A stretch of 64,000 nt of DNA from Kiritimatiellia bacterium (lineage in GTDB: Bacteria > Verrucomicrobiota > Kiritimatiellia > RFP12 > UBA1067): NCBI GenBank assembly GCA_017454745.1, contig JAFTCL010000007.1:73034-137033 (forward strand), given 5' to 3'. A program made the translations under genes and the position numbers. The stretch's first letter is position 1, and each line of letters starts with the position of its first letter. Positions 35,185-44,254 of the stretch are shown piece by piece. The notes under the pieces were generated by a model. The model ran no database searches. It had not been told where the DNA came from and saw nothing but the letters and a program-made list of their open reading frames with translations.

Positions 35185-37107
35185 CTACTTCCCCTCCGGA
35201 ACCAACACGCCGACCGGACCTCCATCCGTTGCCAAACTCACGCCCGCAGTTCCGGGTTTCAACCGATAATCGTGTTTTGCGGCATCAACAAATTCCGGCT
35301 GGGCGAAAACCGAATCCCGGTCCACGCCCAACTCTTCGCGGTATTTGGCGAATTCGTCAGGCCCGTATTTGGTTTTACCCAGCCACCACATTATCGGACG
35401 GTCGGTAAAATAAAGGTTATGGTGCATATCCAACCCGGACCGCCAGTCGGTCATCATGCGGGTGACGTATTCGCTGCATCCCGCGAACACATTGTTGCGA
35501 ATCACCACGTTCGTCGTCGGCGCCGAATTGGCGTAGAACATCAGGTGCGCGCCGTTAGGATCGGGACGCTGGTTGTGCGCCCATCCGCCGCCGGCGTTGA
35601 CACAGGTGTTGTGCTCGAACAGAATGTTCTCGGTTACGGCCCCGCCATCCTGCGGTCGGTTCCAAAACTCATACGAATATTCCGCGTTCCAAATCGTGTT
35701 GTTGCGCCAAACGATATTGCGCTGCACCGAGTCGTCACCATTCCCCTGATTGGTCAGCGCGGCGTCGTAAATCTCCCATATCCGGTTGTTCTCAACCAAA
35801 TGGTCGCTGGCTGCGTTCCAAAATTCGATACCGTTGCCGTACCGGACCGGCTTGTCCTCTTCGCGCCAATACTGAAGCCCGCCGCCGATCCAATACACGT
35901 CGCAATTACGGATGGTGATATTGCGGGTGCCCCCGCCGCCGAAACCATGCGCACCGCCGTAACGCACCGCCAAACCGTCATATACCACGTCATGCGCGCC
36001 GCCCTGATTAACCACATGTCGCGTCTGAGCCAGCTCAATGCTTTTATACAAAGTGGCGGGATTGGCGGCCGCCACCACCAAAACCCGCTTCTTAGCCGGG
36101 TCATACCAGTAGTCCAGAGGCGACTTCAAATCTTCCGGTTTCCATTTTTTCACGCCCCAGTTTTTACCGTGGTCGCAAATGAAAATCCCAATGTCACAGC
36201 CCAGCGGGCCAGACCGCTCCATTTCGCGGTGATCCACCCGCCACAATCCCTGTGGTAAAAAATCCAGCACCGCTCCGGCCGGAATACGCCCGCCAAGGCT
36301 AATGTGGATATGCGGCGGTTGGTCAATCTGCCTGCTCTCAATCACCAAAAACTCTAACGTCTTCCATTCGCTTCCGATGGTAATGTCATCGCCCATCGCA
36401 ACCGCGTCAGCCGCGGTCGTCCAAGGGGAGGAACTGCGGGAAATGTTAAACCCGGGAATCGAGAAAGGACGGCTGGAACGGATTTTTATCCGCATCAGCA
36501 TATAGGGGTGCATGTTGGCGATGGCCGGCCCCCAAAACTGAACGTGGTTGGGACTGGTGCCGCTGTTTACGCAAGTGGCACGGTTAAACCAAAAATCATC
36601 CTCGCAGCGCCGCTTCACCTCGGTCTCGGCACCGCCTTCGCACCACACCCGCCATTGCGAATCTTCCAAATCGTACAACTGCTCAGCAACTCGTACCGGT
36701 AACGAACGGGTGGCCCACACTCCGGGCTTTACCTCTTCCCAATCTTCCGGCGCGTTCTTCTCCACCGACTGTTGGATTATCGGTTTATCGCCTTCTCCGT
36801 ACGCGCCGTAAGTGATGCACTCCCGTTTTTCCCCGCTCCTTGGCGAAAGCTGGCCGCGCCACAGTCCGCCCCGCCGAAACAGTACCGCGTCACCCGGCAA
36901 CAACGGCTCACGGTTTACCCTATTCAATGTTTGCCACGCAGCGGCGGGAGACTTGCCGTCCGCCATATCCGAACCGCCGGCACTGTCCACATAAAACACC
37001 GCAGGCTCGGTGCGCTCAGCGGCAGAGAGAGACAGCGCGGCGAAAAGTCCGACCAATGCCGTCAACCACAACCGTTCCGGGAAAAATGTCCAACCATCAC
37101 TTTGCAT
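35185..37107 (-). CDS. Secreted right-handed parallel beta-helix protein
   Basis: A 640-aa exported protein. The start at 37107 has AAGG six bases upstream and a signal peptide (RLWLTALVGLFAALSLSAAE); a longer frame back into the previous gene is rejected. FYVDSAGGSDMADGKSPAAAWQTLNRVN is the typical entry to pectate-lyase/chondroitinase-like beta-helix proteins. A discoidin-like insert lies around residues 150-300 (FSIPGFNISRSSSPW). Repeated helix coils with NxxxxNN turns follow (IRNCDVYWIGGG, VENNRIWEIYDAAL, WRNNTIWNAEYSYEFWN, EHNTCVNAGGGW, IRNNVFAGCSEY). Polysaccharide lyase or hydrolase is likely; the catalytic residues are not identifiable. It overlaps the preceding gene by 11 bases and is coupled to rpoN. 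Confidence 0.83.
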   Translation of the reverse strand: MQSDGWTFFPERLWLTALVGLFAALSLSAAERTEPAVFYVDSAGGSDMADGKSPAAAWQTLNRVNREPLLPGDAVLFRRGGLWRGQLSPRSGEKRECITYGAYGEGDKPIIQQSVEKNAPEDWEEVKPGVWATRSLPVRVAEQLYDLEDSQWRVWCEGGAETEVKRRCEDDFWFNRATCVNSGTSPNHVQFWGPAIANMHPYMLMRIKIRSSRPFSIPGFNISRSSSPWTTAADAVAMGDDITIGSEWKTLEFLVIESRQIDQPPHIHISLGGRIPAGAVLDFLPQGLWRVDHREMERSGPLGCDIGIFICDHGKNWGVKKWKPEDLKSPLDYWYDPAKKRVLVVAAANPATLYKSIELAQTRHVVNQGGAHDVVYDGLAVRYGGAHGFGGGGTRNITIRNCDVYWIGGGLQYWREEDKPVRYGNGIEFWNAASDHLVENNRIWEIYDAALTNQGNGDDSVQRNIVWRNNTIWNAEYSYEFWNRPQDGGAVTENILFEHNTCVNAGGGWAHNQRPDPNGAHLMFYANSAPTTNVVIRNNVFAGCSEYVTRMMTDWRSGLDMHHNLYFTDRPIMWWLGKTKYGPDEFAKYREELGVDRDSVFAQPEFVDAAKHDYRLKPGTAGVSLATDGGPVGVLVPEGK

Positions 37108-38008
37108 TTGCAGCCTTCTTCTTCGCGCTTTCGGTGCGCTTCTTCTGGTTTCCCGACGGACGCGGACCGCCCACGCCGGGGGTGAGTTTCTGCTGCGACT
37201 CGGATTTCGCCCCGCCCCCCCACGTCTTGCCGTCAAAACCCTTGGTTTGCGACGCCGGGCCGATCTTCACCCCGCTGGCGTCACCGATTTCCTGGATTTT
37301 CACATCGTCGATGTACAGGTAACCCTCGTTGCAAGTGTCCACTCCGGTAGCGTCCATAGCCAAGATTTTCAGCATCATCCATTCGCAGTTTTCCAAATGC
37401 CCCTGCTGAAGTTCGCTGCGGTCATTGGACGGAATAACCCGTTCCACCCGCTTCCACTGCTTTTGCACGTTGGAGAGCGGGCCGGTCTTGGAGTTGTCGA
37501 AATACAGCGGCTGGAAACGCACCGCCTCCCGCAAATCCGCGAATTCGGGATGGGCGCTTTTTACCGCTTTGGGGTGCCAACGGTAACCGATGGGATAAAT
37601 GCGGCACTTCGGCCCCGGTCCGCCTTTAGTGCCGATCGACCGTGCGGAAATCGAGATTTTGTAGAGCCGCTTCGGGTTGAAACGTATGGGTGCGGTGTAA
37701 ACCATAACCCCTTGGTTGATGCAGATGTCATGGTCGGTCGCATCCAGGCGCAATACGTTCTTGCGCGATGAGAAACCGTCATCGTCCGGCACCACCTTCA
37801 CATACTTGTGGTTGTTCATGTAGTGCTTGTTGTGGTCAAAAGCGTAAAGCCAATGGTTTAACGGATCTTCAGCATCGTCAAAGCTTCCGTTAAGCGCCAG
37901 ATTCGGCGGTTCCTGCGCGAATTTCGACACATTCTGCGCATTCGCAACCGTCGCCATGCCGCCAAACACCGCCGCCACAGTAAAAAGCCGAATTATCGAA
38001 TTTGCCAT
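37097..38008 (-). CDS. Secreted carbohydrate-binding-like (jelly-roll) protein
   Basis: A 303-aa exported protein (MANSIIRLFTVAAVFGGMATVANA signal; GGAGG ribosome site). PPNLALNGSFDDAEDPLNHW is the usual opening of CBM4/9-type or related galactose-binding-like domains. Residues about 40-245 are a beta-sandwich ending YLYIDDVKIQEIG. The last 60 residues are basic and disordered (SGNQKKRTESAKKKAANAK). No enzyme motif is present. First gene of the operon that leads through the beta-helix protein to rpoN, so it may present or target that enzyme to a glycan. Confidence 0.75.
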   Translation of the reverse strand: MANSIIRLFTVAAVFGGMATVANAQNVSKFAQEPPNLALNGSFDDAEDPLNHWLYAFDHNKHYMNNHKYVKVVPDDDGFSSRKNVLRLDATDHDICINQGVMVYTAPIRFNPKRLYKISISARSIGTKGGPGPKCRIYPIGYRWHPKAVKSAHPEFADLREAVRFQPLYFDNSKTGPLSNVQKQWKRVERVIPSNDRSELQQGHLENCEWMMLKILAMDATGVDTCNEGYLYIDDVKIQEIGDASGVKIGPASQTKGFDGKTWGGGAKSESQQKLTPGVGGPRPSGNQKKRTESAKKKAANAK

Positions 38009-38034
38009 AGCAAAACCTCCAGCAACCTTTTTAT

Positions 38035-38051
38035 AGCAAGAATTATGCCAA
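38035..38051 (-). promoter_or_regulatory. Candidate sigma-54 (-24/-12) promoter of the rpoN-containing operon
   Basis: The minus strand reads TTGGCATAATTCTTGCT. It matches TGGCA and TTGCT with exactly ten bases between GG and GC, the required spacing. The predicted start is about 15 bases before the GGAGG-preceded ATG at 38008. The -24 side lacks the usual C and G after GGCA. One such match per window is plausible by chance, so the position upstream of the operon encoding sigma-54 is the main support. Confidence 0.4.
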
Positions 38052-38136
38052 ACAGTCTAGCCTATTCACTTCAGAGTTTCAAGCACAAAACCATCAAAAT
38101 GGCACTTTTTTAGATGTGAAAAATTATGTCTAGCGC

Positions 38137-38166
38137 TTGACGATGTTGCGGGAAAAATGCTAGCAT
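38137..38166 (+). promoter_or_regulatory. Candidate promoter of the metallophosphoesterase gene
   Basis: TTGACG (38137-38142), an 18-base spacer and TAGCAT (38161-38166), about 95 bases upstream of the start. A TGCTAGCA dyad lies over the -10. The 254-base divergent gap otherwise holds only the candidate -24/-12 element on the other strand. Confidence 0.45.
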
Positions 38167-38262
38167 AAAAGAACTATCCTAATTTTACAGTAAATGAATA
38201 GGTGCTTGAGGGTTGAATCTTACATTTGCAGATGAGACTTCAGGCAAAAGAAAGGGCATGAA

Positions 38263-39993
38263 ATGATGATGAAACGGCGACATTTCTTGGGCGGAATGTT
38301 GGCAACGGGAATACTTCCCGCGTTTGGCGTTCCTGAAAGCGAACGCATCGCCCGCATCGGGATGATGACCGACACCCATATTGGTCAGACGCTTGAAAGT
38401 TGTTCGCGGGTTAAAGCGGCACTGGAACTCTTCAAATCCAAAGGAGTGGAGATGGTGATCAATTGCGGCGACCTTGCGGACCGCCACTATCCGGACGGAT
38501 ACCGCTTTTACCGCCAGACGGTAAACACCGTCTATCCCGACGCGGCTACCCGCCCCAAAGAAGTTTATGTTTACGCCTGGCACGATACCGCAAATTACGA
38601 TGCCGTAAAACGTGACGGTCTTCCTGGTTTTCTCGGCGCGTTTGAGAATATGCGTAAACTCCTTGAAGCTCCGAATCCACACACTTGCGACTTCGTCTGG
38701 AAGGGCTTGCCGTTTCTGGTTTTTCCGCAATTTACCGGGCACGCGGGATTCCTTTCGTGGGCCGACTACGAGAAGGCGATCGAACGGACGTGCGCGGCCA
38801 ATCCGGGCAAGCCGGTTTTCGTATGCGACCATGTGCCGCCGGCCGACACCGTTTTCCACAGCCGGGAATGGGGGTGCGAGGAGTGCCGCCGCGTCCTGAA
38901 CCGATTCCCGCAAGTGGTCTCGATTTCCGGCCACGTCCACGGCTCGCTCGCCTGCGAACGCCTGATTTGGCAAGGTCAGTTTACCGCGATCAATCTGGGC
39001 TGCCTCCAGACGTGGGGTGGCTTCGCCCCCGGCTCCACCCCGCCCCGGCAGGCAAAACCCAACTTCGGCGTGTCGGTTATGGATGTCTATCCGGATCACC
39101 TTCTCATCCGCAGGTACGACGTTCGTGACAGGTCGGAATACTCCCCCGACGTGCCATGGCTGGTTCCGCTGCCGTTCGTGGCCGCGCAGGCGCCATATGT
39201 TCCCGCAACAGCCGCCAAACGCTGCCGCCAGCCGGTTTTCGCTCCGGATACTACCGTCAAGGTCACCCCTGTCAGATCGCCAGTCACCGGATACGAAATC
39301 GCCTTCCGCGAAGCGGGCGCTTTCATGTATCGGATCCGTTGCGAACGTAAAACGGCAAATGGCAATTGGGAACCTTATTCCCGCGACGATATTTTCGGAG
39401 AGTTCTGGAAAGCCCCCAAAGATCGGTCCGGCGAATCGCGTTATGTGTTGAGCGCCGGGTTCTTTAACGCCGGCGAGACCTATCGCATTTCCGTTTCTCC
39501 GCTTGATTTCTTCTATCGGGAATCTCCGGCAGTTACCGGAACCTTCACCGCGACGCATCCGCCGGCGAAATCGCTGTGGTCATGCGCCGATCCTATGGCG
39601 ACACTGCGATTCACCGAATACGGAAAGGCAGTTGAACGCGGAGCGGACGGTTATTTTTCCCCACCGAGCGGGCAAGGGACGCTGCGACTCCCGGACGACG
39701 TTTTCGCCAATTTGGAACGCGGAAAACGTCACCACTTTACTTTCGATCTCGACGGAATCCAGCCGGACGGCGAGTGGTGCGCATGGCGCGTCACCCTGCG
39801 GGGACGCACAGGAGACCGCGTTACGCTGGCTGACGTGCAAACCTCTCCGGGAAAACCGGGAACGCTTCGATACGTGATGGATTTCAACACGCCATTGAAC
39901 GGAGACATGCCGCAAACTTGCGACCTGCTCTTCAACCGCCGCAGCCCGAACTCGAAGTTGCGCGTAACGCGGCTTGAACTGTTGCGGGCATAA
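38263..39993 (+). CDS. Tat-exported calcineurin-like metallophosphoesterase
   Basis: A 576-aa protein with a twin-arginine signal (MKRRHFLGGMLATGILPAFG). Metallophosphoesterase motifs follow: MMTDTHIG (D37-x-H39), VINCGDLAD (D70), then VYAWHDTANYD where GNHD is expected (Trp replaces the metal-bridging Asn at about 106, His107-Asp108 kept), VFVCDHVPP and ISGHVHGS. Residues about 330-570 are beta-rich, with a fibronectin-like part (GYEIAFREAGAFMYRIRCE) and a final jelly-roll. The Asn loss may reduce or change activity. AAAGGG precedes the start. It is a single gene convergent with the next operon. Confidence 0.83.
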   Translation: MMMKRRHFLGGMLATGILPAFGVPESERIARIGMMTDTHIGQTLESCSRVKAALELFKSKGVEMVINCGDLADRHYPDGYRFYRQTVNTVYPDAATRPKEVYVYAWHDTANYDAVKRDGLPGFLGAFENMRKLLEAPNPHTCDFVWKGLPFLVFPQFTGHAGFLSWADYEKAIERTCAANPGKPVFVCDHVPPADTVFHSREWGCEECRRVLNRFPQVVSISGHVHGSLACERLIWQGQFTAINLGCLQTWGGFAPGSTPPRQAKPNFGVSVMDVYPDHLLIRRYDVRDRSEYSPDVPWLVPLPFVAAQAPYVPATAAKRCRQPVFAPDTTVKVTPVRSPVTGYEIAFREAGAFMYRIRCERKTANGNWEPYSRDDIFGEFWKAPKDRSGESRYVLSAGFFNAGETYRISVSPLDFFYRESPAVTGTFTATHPPAKSLWSCADPMATLRFTEYGKAVERGADGYFSPPSGQGTLRLPDDVFANLERGKRHHFTFDLDGIQPDGEWCAWRVTLRGRTGDRVTLADVQTSPGKPGTLRYVMDFNTPLNGDMPQTCDLLFNRRSPNSKLRVTRLELLRA

Positions 39994-40019
39994 GACGCAA
40001 TCTCCCTACCCCTCAGCGA

Positions 40020-41780
40020 TCATTGTTCCGTTAACACCAGTGCCCAGTCCAACTCATCCGGTTTGGATGGCAAAACAAGATTGCCGTTTTTGTCCGACAA
40101 CGCAACAGCGTCTTCTTTCCATTCGCCGCTTCGGGTGTTGAACCAACGTATAGTGTGGGACCGTTCGGGAGTCAGGGCATGGATTGTTCCGGTGAGCAGG
40201 CTTTTGCCGTAAAAGTAGAAAATGTCGCGGTTCGGTTCCTTCAGCGATGCAAATGCATAGGCGATGCCGGGTGCCGGTGTACGCGCAGTGCCGCTATGGG
40301 GGGTAAAGCGTTTTTCATCACCGAAACCGGGTTTGAGATCCCACCATTCAAATGAGGTAAAAAAGCTCTTCAAGTGCGCCATTTGAAGTGCGCTGGGAAA
40401 TTCTACGGCCTGGCTCCACGGCACGAGTTTATCCGCTTTGGTGATGGTTTCAACGCCGTCGCGGCTGTCGCGGTTCACATCGTATGTGCTCTGGTAGAGC
40501 CAAATGTCAATCGCGCCGTAACCGTATCCAAAGAGTCCGTTGAGAAAGGAAATATATCCTTGGGCGCGGGCGCCAAAGTCTTTTGTCCAAAGATAGCAGT
40601 AGCGCCCTTCGTAGTTGACGGCGGGACGCGGATCGGCCCAGTAGTCGCGGGGTACGGCACTGGAACCGGAGGAAGTTAAAGACGGCGACCATTGTACCCC
40701 CCACCAGTTGTGGCCGGTTCGCGCGGCAACCTCCGGATCGGCAAAGGCGGAACGCCCGCCGAAACGGTCGGCATTTTTCTGGTCTGAAGTCCCCGACCCG
40801 GTTACCGTGGTATGGGAGGTGTTTTCCTGATGCGCCGTCAGCGGATGGCGGTAGGCGTCGGCCCGATGAATACATTCGGCAACCTTAACCCAAGGGTTAT
40901 TCGTGGCGCAGTAAAAATTCGCCCCTCCGTGCCGGTCATAATAAAAATCGTTATCCGCCTCTTGCGCCAGGGTCCACATCACCGGGTACGCGCCAAAACG
41001 GGCAACCCAATAGCGGGATATCCGCTCAAGGGCGGATGTATCGGCGGCAAGCTTGGGGTTCATCTGCGACACAAAGAAAAATTCGGCGTTCGCATGAACG
41101 AATCCTTTGTCTGCAAGATACCGGTAATATCGGTCGGCGAGTTGCAATCCGGGAATGTCGGCGGCGTCAACCTTGCCGTCGGCAAGATTGAATTTCGCGC
41201 CAATCGGCTCCGTCTGATAGACGGTAAACCCTTGTTCAGCACGACGGTTGACAATGTACTTGAAATGGGAAAGCGCTAAAGTTTCTCCCGCATGCGGACC
41301 AGGTTCGTCAATTTCCTCTTTGTAAAGCCCCCAATGCGTGTCGCCAAGATAAAAGAATGGCGTGCCGTCGGCATATACAAAGTGCTTCTTGCCCGGCACA
41401 GTTTTAACAAACCCGCGCCGGAATATTTCAAGCGTACCCGAATACGGCGCGATGCGTAAATAACCGGTCCGACCATCCAAAGCACGATCTCCGACGCATC
41501 TGGTGGTCCATTCCCAACGCCCCGGTTTGGTCGGGGCGAAACGCAACCGGAATGTTTTTCCCCCGTCCCAAAAGCCCGGACGCGAAATCTCTTCTCCGGA
41601 TTTATGCTTAAACACGGCATCAAACGTCACCGTGTCCGCACCGGATTGGTCATAGTCTTGGCTAGCCTCAAACACCATATCCACAGGCAACCATGTTTCC
41701 CCGGATACCGGCATTAAGGAAAATGAGCCAATAACAGATACCAATGTTAACAGAAAGCCAATTGTTACGGATATTTTCAT
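40020..41780 (-). CDS. Secreted GH140/apiosidase-like glycoside hydrolase (DUF4038-type)
   Basis: A protein of about 586 aa. The start at 41780 gives a clean signal peptide (MKISVTIGFLLTLVSVIGSFSLMPVSG); an ATG 16 codons earlier is possible. Residues 20-110 form a DUF5060-like N-terminal sandwich (FKHKSGEEISRPGFWDGGKTF). The catalytic barrel begins at FVYADGTPFFYLGDTHWGLY, the DUF4038 hallmark, and includes FHANAEFFF-like VHANAEFFFVSQMNP and VMWTLAQEADNDFYYD (possible acid/base Glu). TGHNWWGVQWSP and YCYLWTKDFGARAQGYISFLNGLFGYGYGAID lie late in the barrel. The C-terminus resembles the associated collagen-binding-like domain (DIFYFYGKSLLTGTI). It would remove branched pentoses or related sugars. 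Last gene of its operon. Confidence 0.8.
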   Translation of the reverse strand: MKISVTIGFLLTLVSVIGSFSLMPVSGETWLPVDMVFEASQDYDQSGADTVTFDAVFKHKSGEEISRPGFWDGGKTFRLRFAPTKPGRWEWTTRCVGDRALDGRTGYLRIAPYSGTLEIFRRGFVKTVPGKKHFVYADGTPFFYLGDTHWGLYKEEIDEPGPHAGETLALSHFKYIVNRRAEQGFTVYQTEPIGAKFNLADGKVDAADIPGLQLADRYYRYLADKGFVHANAEFFFVSQMNPKLAADTSALERISRYWVARFGAYPVMWTLAQEADNDFYYDRHGGANFYCATNNPWVKVAECIHRADAYRHPLTAHQENTSHTTVTGSGTSDQKNADRFGGRSAFADPEVAARTGHNWWGVQWSPSLTSSGSSAVPRDYWADPRPAVNYEGRYCYLWTKDFGARAQGYISFLNGLFGYGYGAIDIWLYQSTYDVNRDSRDGVETITKADKLVPWSQAVEFPSALQMAHLKSFFTSFEWWDLKPGFGDEKRFTPHSGTARTPAPGIAYAFASLKEPNRDIFYFYGKSLLTGTIHALTPERSHTIRWFNTRSGEWKEDAVALSDKNGNLVLPSKPDELDWALVLTEQ

Positions 41781-41834
41781 ACCCGTATTAGGTGTGAATT
41801 TTGTGAATAATTTTCGCGCTAGTCCCATTCCAAG

Positions 41835-42911
41835 CTATTTATCCAAAGAAATACTGTAACCTTTCCCGTTTTCCGGAATCGTAAAATCGACTGGCACACC
41901 TTTCTTTTGACGCGAAAGGAAATCCAAACCGGCCGGGTAATTGCCGTTATGTCCTCCTTCAAACAACGTGAAACGGACATTTCCCGATGTACGTCGGAGA
42001 TGTATCCGGTTCTTCGTCGTATAAAAAGGATCCGGCGTACCGCGGTACGCCAAACCTTCCGGCACCTTCTGATCATTCTCGATGCGGGCAATGTCATCCT
42101 CGCTTACCCGGTCCTTTTCTTCCGCCAGCGCATTAAAAGCGCGGATCGCGTGGCCAACCGGCACCGAACCTTTCCAGCCGTCGTGAATGCCCGTGGCAAT
42201 GTAAACGGGTACCCCTGCGGCCTTTGCGGCCGCAAGGTGTGACAACGGGGAACGGTGCGAATACTCATTAGGATGGTCGGAAGGCATGCCTCCGCAAGAG
42301 CTCTCCATCATTTTGGCGTAACGCTGCGAACGCCCCGGATGTTTCAGCATCGAATCAGCATGCCAGCGCGACAAATCTGAAATCGGGCAAAACGCGACAC
42401 ACCCCGCCCAAATCTCCGGATGCCGTCCGGCCATCAACAACGTCATGTGCCCGCCACCCGAACCGCCGACAATGTAAATCCGGCGATCGTCGATTTTGGT
42501 TTTGGTTTTGGCGTATTCAACGGCATCGACGATGTCCTGAACCGCTGCATCGCTACCGCAAGCTTCAGGATGATCGTTTGCGCCGCGGAAATCCGGGCCC
42601 ACCATTGCCCAACCATGCTCACGCGCATACGCTAAAACGGGTTTGTAATTAGCGGTGTTCCTCCAAGTGCAACTCCACGTGTGCAAACCCACAATCAGCG
42701 GCACCGGATCCTGCGTGTCTGGCGCCCAAAAATAGCACGGTTGCAGCGAACCGTCGAATGATGACTTAACCTTCACCAGCTTAGCGTCAATACCGGGCAC
42801 GGTTTCGCCCGCAACCGCTATCCCCAGACGTCCCGCCGATTCGGGATGTCCGGTTCCATCCGCCGCCGCCAGACTTACCGTCACGGCGGCAGCCGCCACC
42901 AAACCCGACAT
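41835..42911 (-). CDS. Secreted alpha/beta hydrolase (S9/PHB-depolymerase-like esterase)
   Basis: A protein of about 358 aa. Inside the longest frame the ribosome site AAGGAG lies just after the first ATG and five bases before the next, so the ATG at 42911 (MSGLVAAAAVTVSLAAADG, a signal peptide) is the real start. The nucleophile elbow is VGGSGGGHMTLL (Ser about 151), oxyanion residues lie in IVGLHTWSCTW, the acid is probably in IATGIHDGWKG, and the His is in LFEGGHNGNYP. It may remove ester groups such as acetyl or feruloyl from glycans, in line with the fucosidase and apiosidase-like neighbours. It lies 20 bases after the beta-lactamase-like gene. Confidence 0.82.
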   Translation of the reverse strand: MSGLVAAAAVTVSLAAADGTGHPESAGRLGIAVAGETVPGIDAKLVKVKSSFDGSLQPCYFWAPDTQDPVPLIVGLHTWSCTWRNTANYKPVLAYAREHGWAMVGPDFRGANDHPEACGSDAAVQDIVDAVEYAKTKTKIDDRRIYIVGGSGGGHMTLLMAGRHPEIWAGCVAFCPISDLSRWHADSMLKHPGRSQRYAKMMESSCGGMPSDHPNEYSHRSPLSHLAAAKAAGVPVYIATGIHDGWKGSVPVGHAIRAFNALAEEKDRVSEDDIARIENDQKVPEGLAYRGTPDPFYTTKNRIHLRRTSGNVRFTLFEGGHNGNYPAGLDFLSRQKKGVPVDFTIPENGKGYSISLDK

Positions 42912-42931
42912 AACCACTCCTTGCATAATAA

Positions 42932-44203
42932 TTATTTAACCCGTCCGGTATAGGCATCAATGCCAGAGTTGTCAATGGTTGTCTTAAAGAACTTCTCCGC
43001 AGCTTTGTCCTTCGCGCCCTCCCACGGACGCGGGCCGCCGCAATTCTGCACCGCCCACAGTTTCAACTGCTTCTTGTGCCAATTCACGGAGCAGTTGGTG
43101 CCCCAAGCCCCGCCATGCCCGAACCAAGCGTCATCGTTGTCCTCTTCCGGCGCGGTCAATCCCAGCGAATAACCGCCCATGCCTTTGGGGCGGGAAGATT
43201 TGGCCAACAACTCCTTTACCGTCTCTTCCTTTAAGATGCGTACCCCGTTTTCCCCGATACCTAGATTCATCAGCATCTTGTAAAACTTCAACTGGTCTGC
43301 TGCCGTTGTCCACAATCCCGCCCCGGCGGAAGCGAACACGCGGTCATCGCCATACGGCTGCTGCTGAGAGGCGTTTTGCTTCATCCATTTCGCTGGACGT
43401 CCGCCCTTTACATCGTACATCTCGATCTTGGTGTCCAGATCTTTGTCGCTTGGCCAAAAACCGGAGGCGGTCATTCCCAACGGCAACAACACGTTTTCCT
43501 TAAGATAGTCTTCCCAACGCTGACCGGAAACGACCTCGACAATCGCCGCGCCGATGTCAATCCCGACATTGGAATACTGTACCTTGGTTCCCGGCTCAAA
43601 CTTCAGCGGAATGCCCGCCGCCGTGGCCGCCACCGAACGCAACGGCATACGGCGCGCCCAGCCGCCCATCGACTGGAAGTTCGGCAACTCGAACTCAAAG
43701 CCGCCAGTGTGGTTCATCACCATCCGCACGGTCAAAGTGTTCTTTGCTTTTGCAACCTGATAGGAACCATTGGCATCCGCTTTCCCTTTTACATACAAGT
43801 TTTTGAATTCGGGAAGATATTTCGACACCGGATCATCTAGAGAGATTTTCCCTTCCTCAACCAACTTGGCGATGGTTACCCCGCAGAAACCCTTGGTTTG
43901 CGAACACTGCATATAGTGGTCGTTTATCGTAATCGTCCGCCGCGCGTCGCTGCCGGCATCCGCATATCCCACGCAGGCGGTTTCCTGAACCCCGTTGTTG
44001 TAAAACACGCAAACCGCGCCGGGCAGTTCGCCGCGCTCGACGTAAGGCGCAAGCGCATCGCGCGCAAAGGTGGTCCCGGAATCCTTCGGACCCGCCACAT
44101 TGGCAGTGCGGCATCCGTTAAAAACCGCAAACGCGCACACCAAAGTGAACGCTCTGACAGTATGGGACAAAACTTTTCCAGTGCAACAAACTGAATTTGT
44201 CAT
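42932..44203 (-). CDS. Serine beta-lactamase-like hydrolase (class C/esterase family)
   Basis: A protein of about 423 aa exported as a probable lipoprotein or secreted form (AFTLVCAFAVFNGCRTAN). The start at 44203 follows AAGGAAGGAAAG. The SxxK motif is CSQTKGF (Ser101, Lys104), the second motif is YSNVGID (Tyr-Ser-Asn), and the KTG-like third is HGGAWGT, typical of family VIII esterases and class C-like hydrolases. In this setting an esterase or D-peptidase on extracellular substrates is more likely than antibiotic resistance. It lies in the fucosidase operon, between the GDPD-GH29 fusion and the alpha/beta hydrolase. Confidence 0.87.
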   Translation of the reverse strand: MTNSVCCTGKVLSHTVRAFTLVCAFAVFNGCRTANVAGPKDSGTTFARDALAPYVERGELPGAVCVFYNNGVQETACVGYADAGSDARRTITINDHYMQCSQTKGFCGVTIAKLVEEGKISLDDPVSKYLPEFKNLYVKGKADANGSYQVAKAKNTLTVRMVMNHTGGFEFELPNFQSMGGWARRMPLRSVAATAAGIPLKFEPGTKVQYSNVGIDIGAAIVEVVSGQRWEDYLKENVLLPLGMTASGFWPSDKDLDTKIEMYDVKGGRPAKWMKQNASQQQPYGDDRVFASAGAGLWTTAADQLKFYKMLMNLGIGENGVRILKEETVKELLAKSSRPKGMGGYSLGLTAPEEDNDDAWFGHGGAWGTNCSVNWHKKQLKLWAVQNCGGPRPWEGAKDKAAEKFFKTTIDNSGIDAYTGRVK

Positions 44204-44254
44204 TTTAACTTTCCTTCCTTTGATGGTATGGTTCACGAAAGACATAACCGCCGG

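Noticed and set aside
38185..39558. A 457-aa open frame on the minus strand opposite the metallophosphoesterase gene
   Set aside because: It is the antisense of a motif-complete gene, has no recognised domain and reads as arginine-rich noise typical of high-GC shadows.
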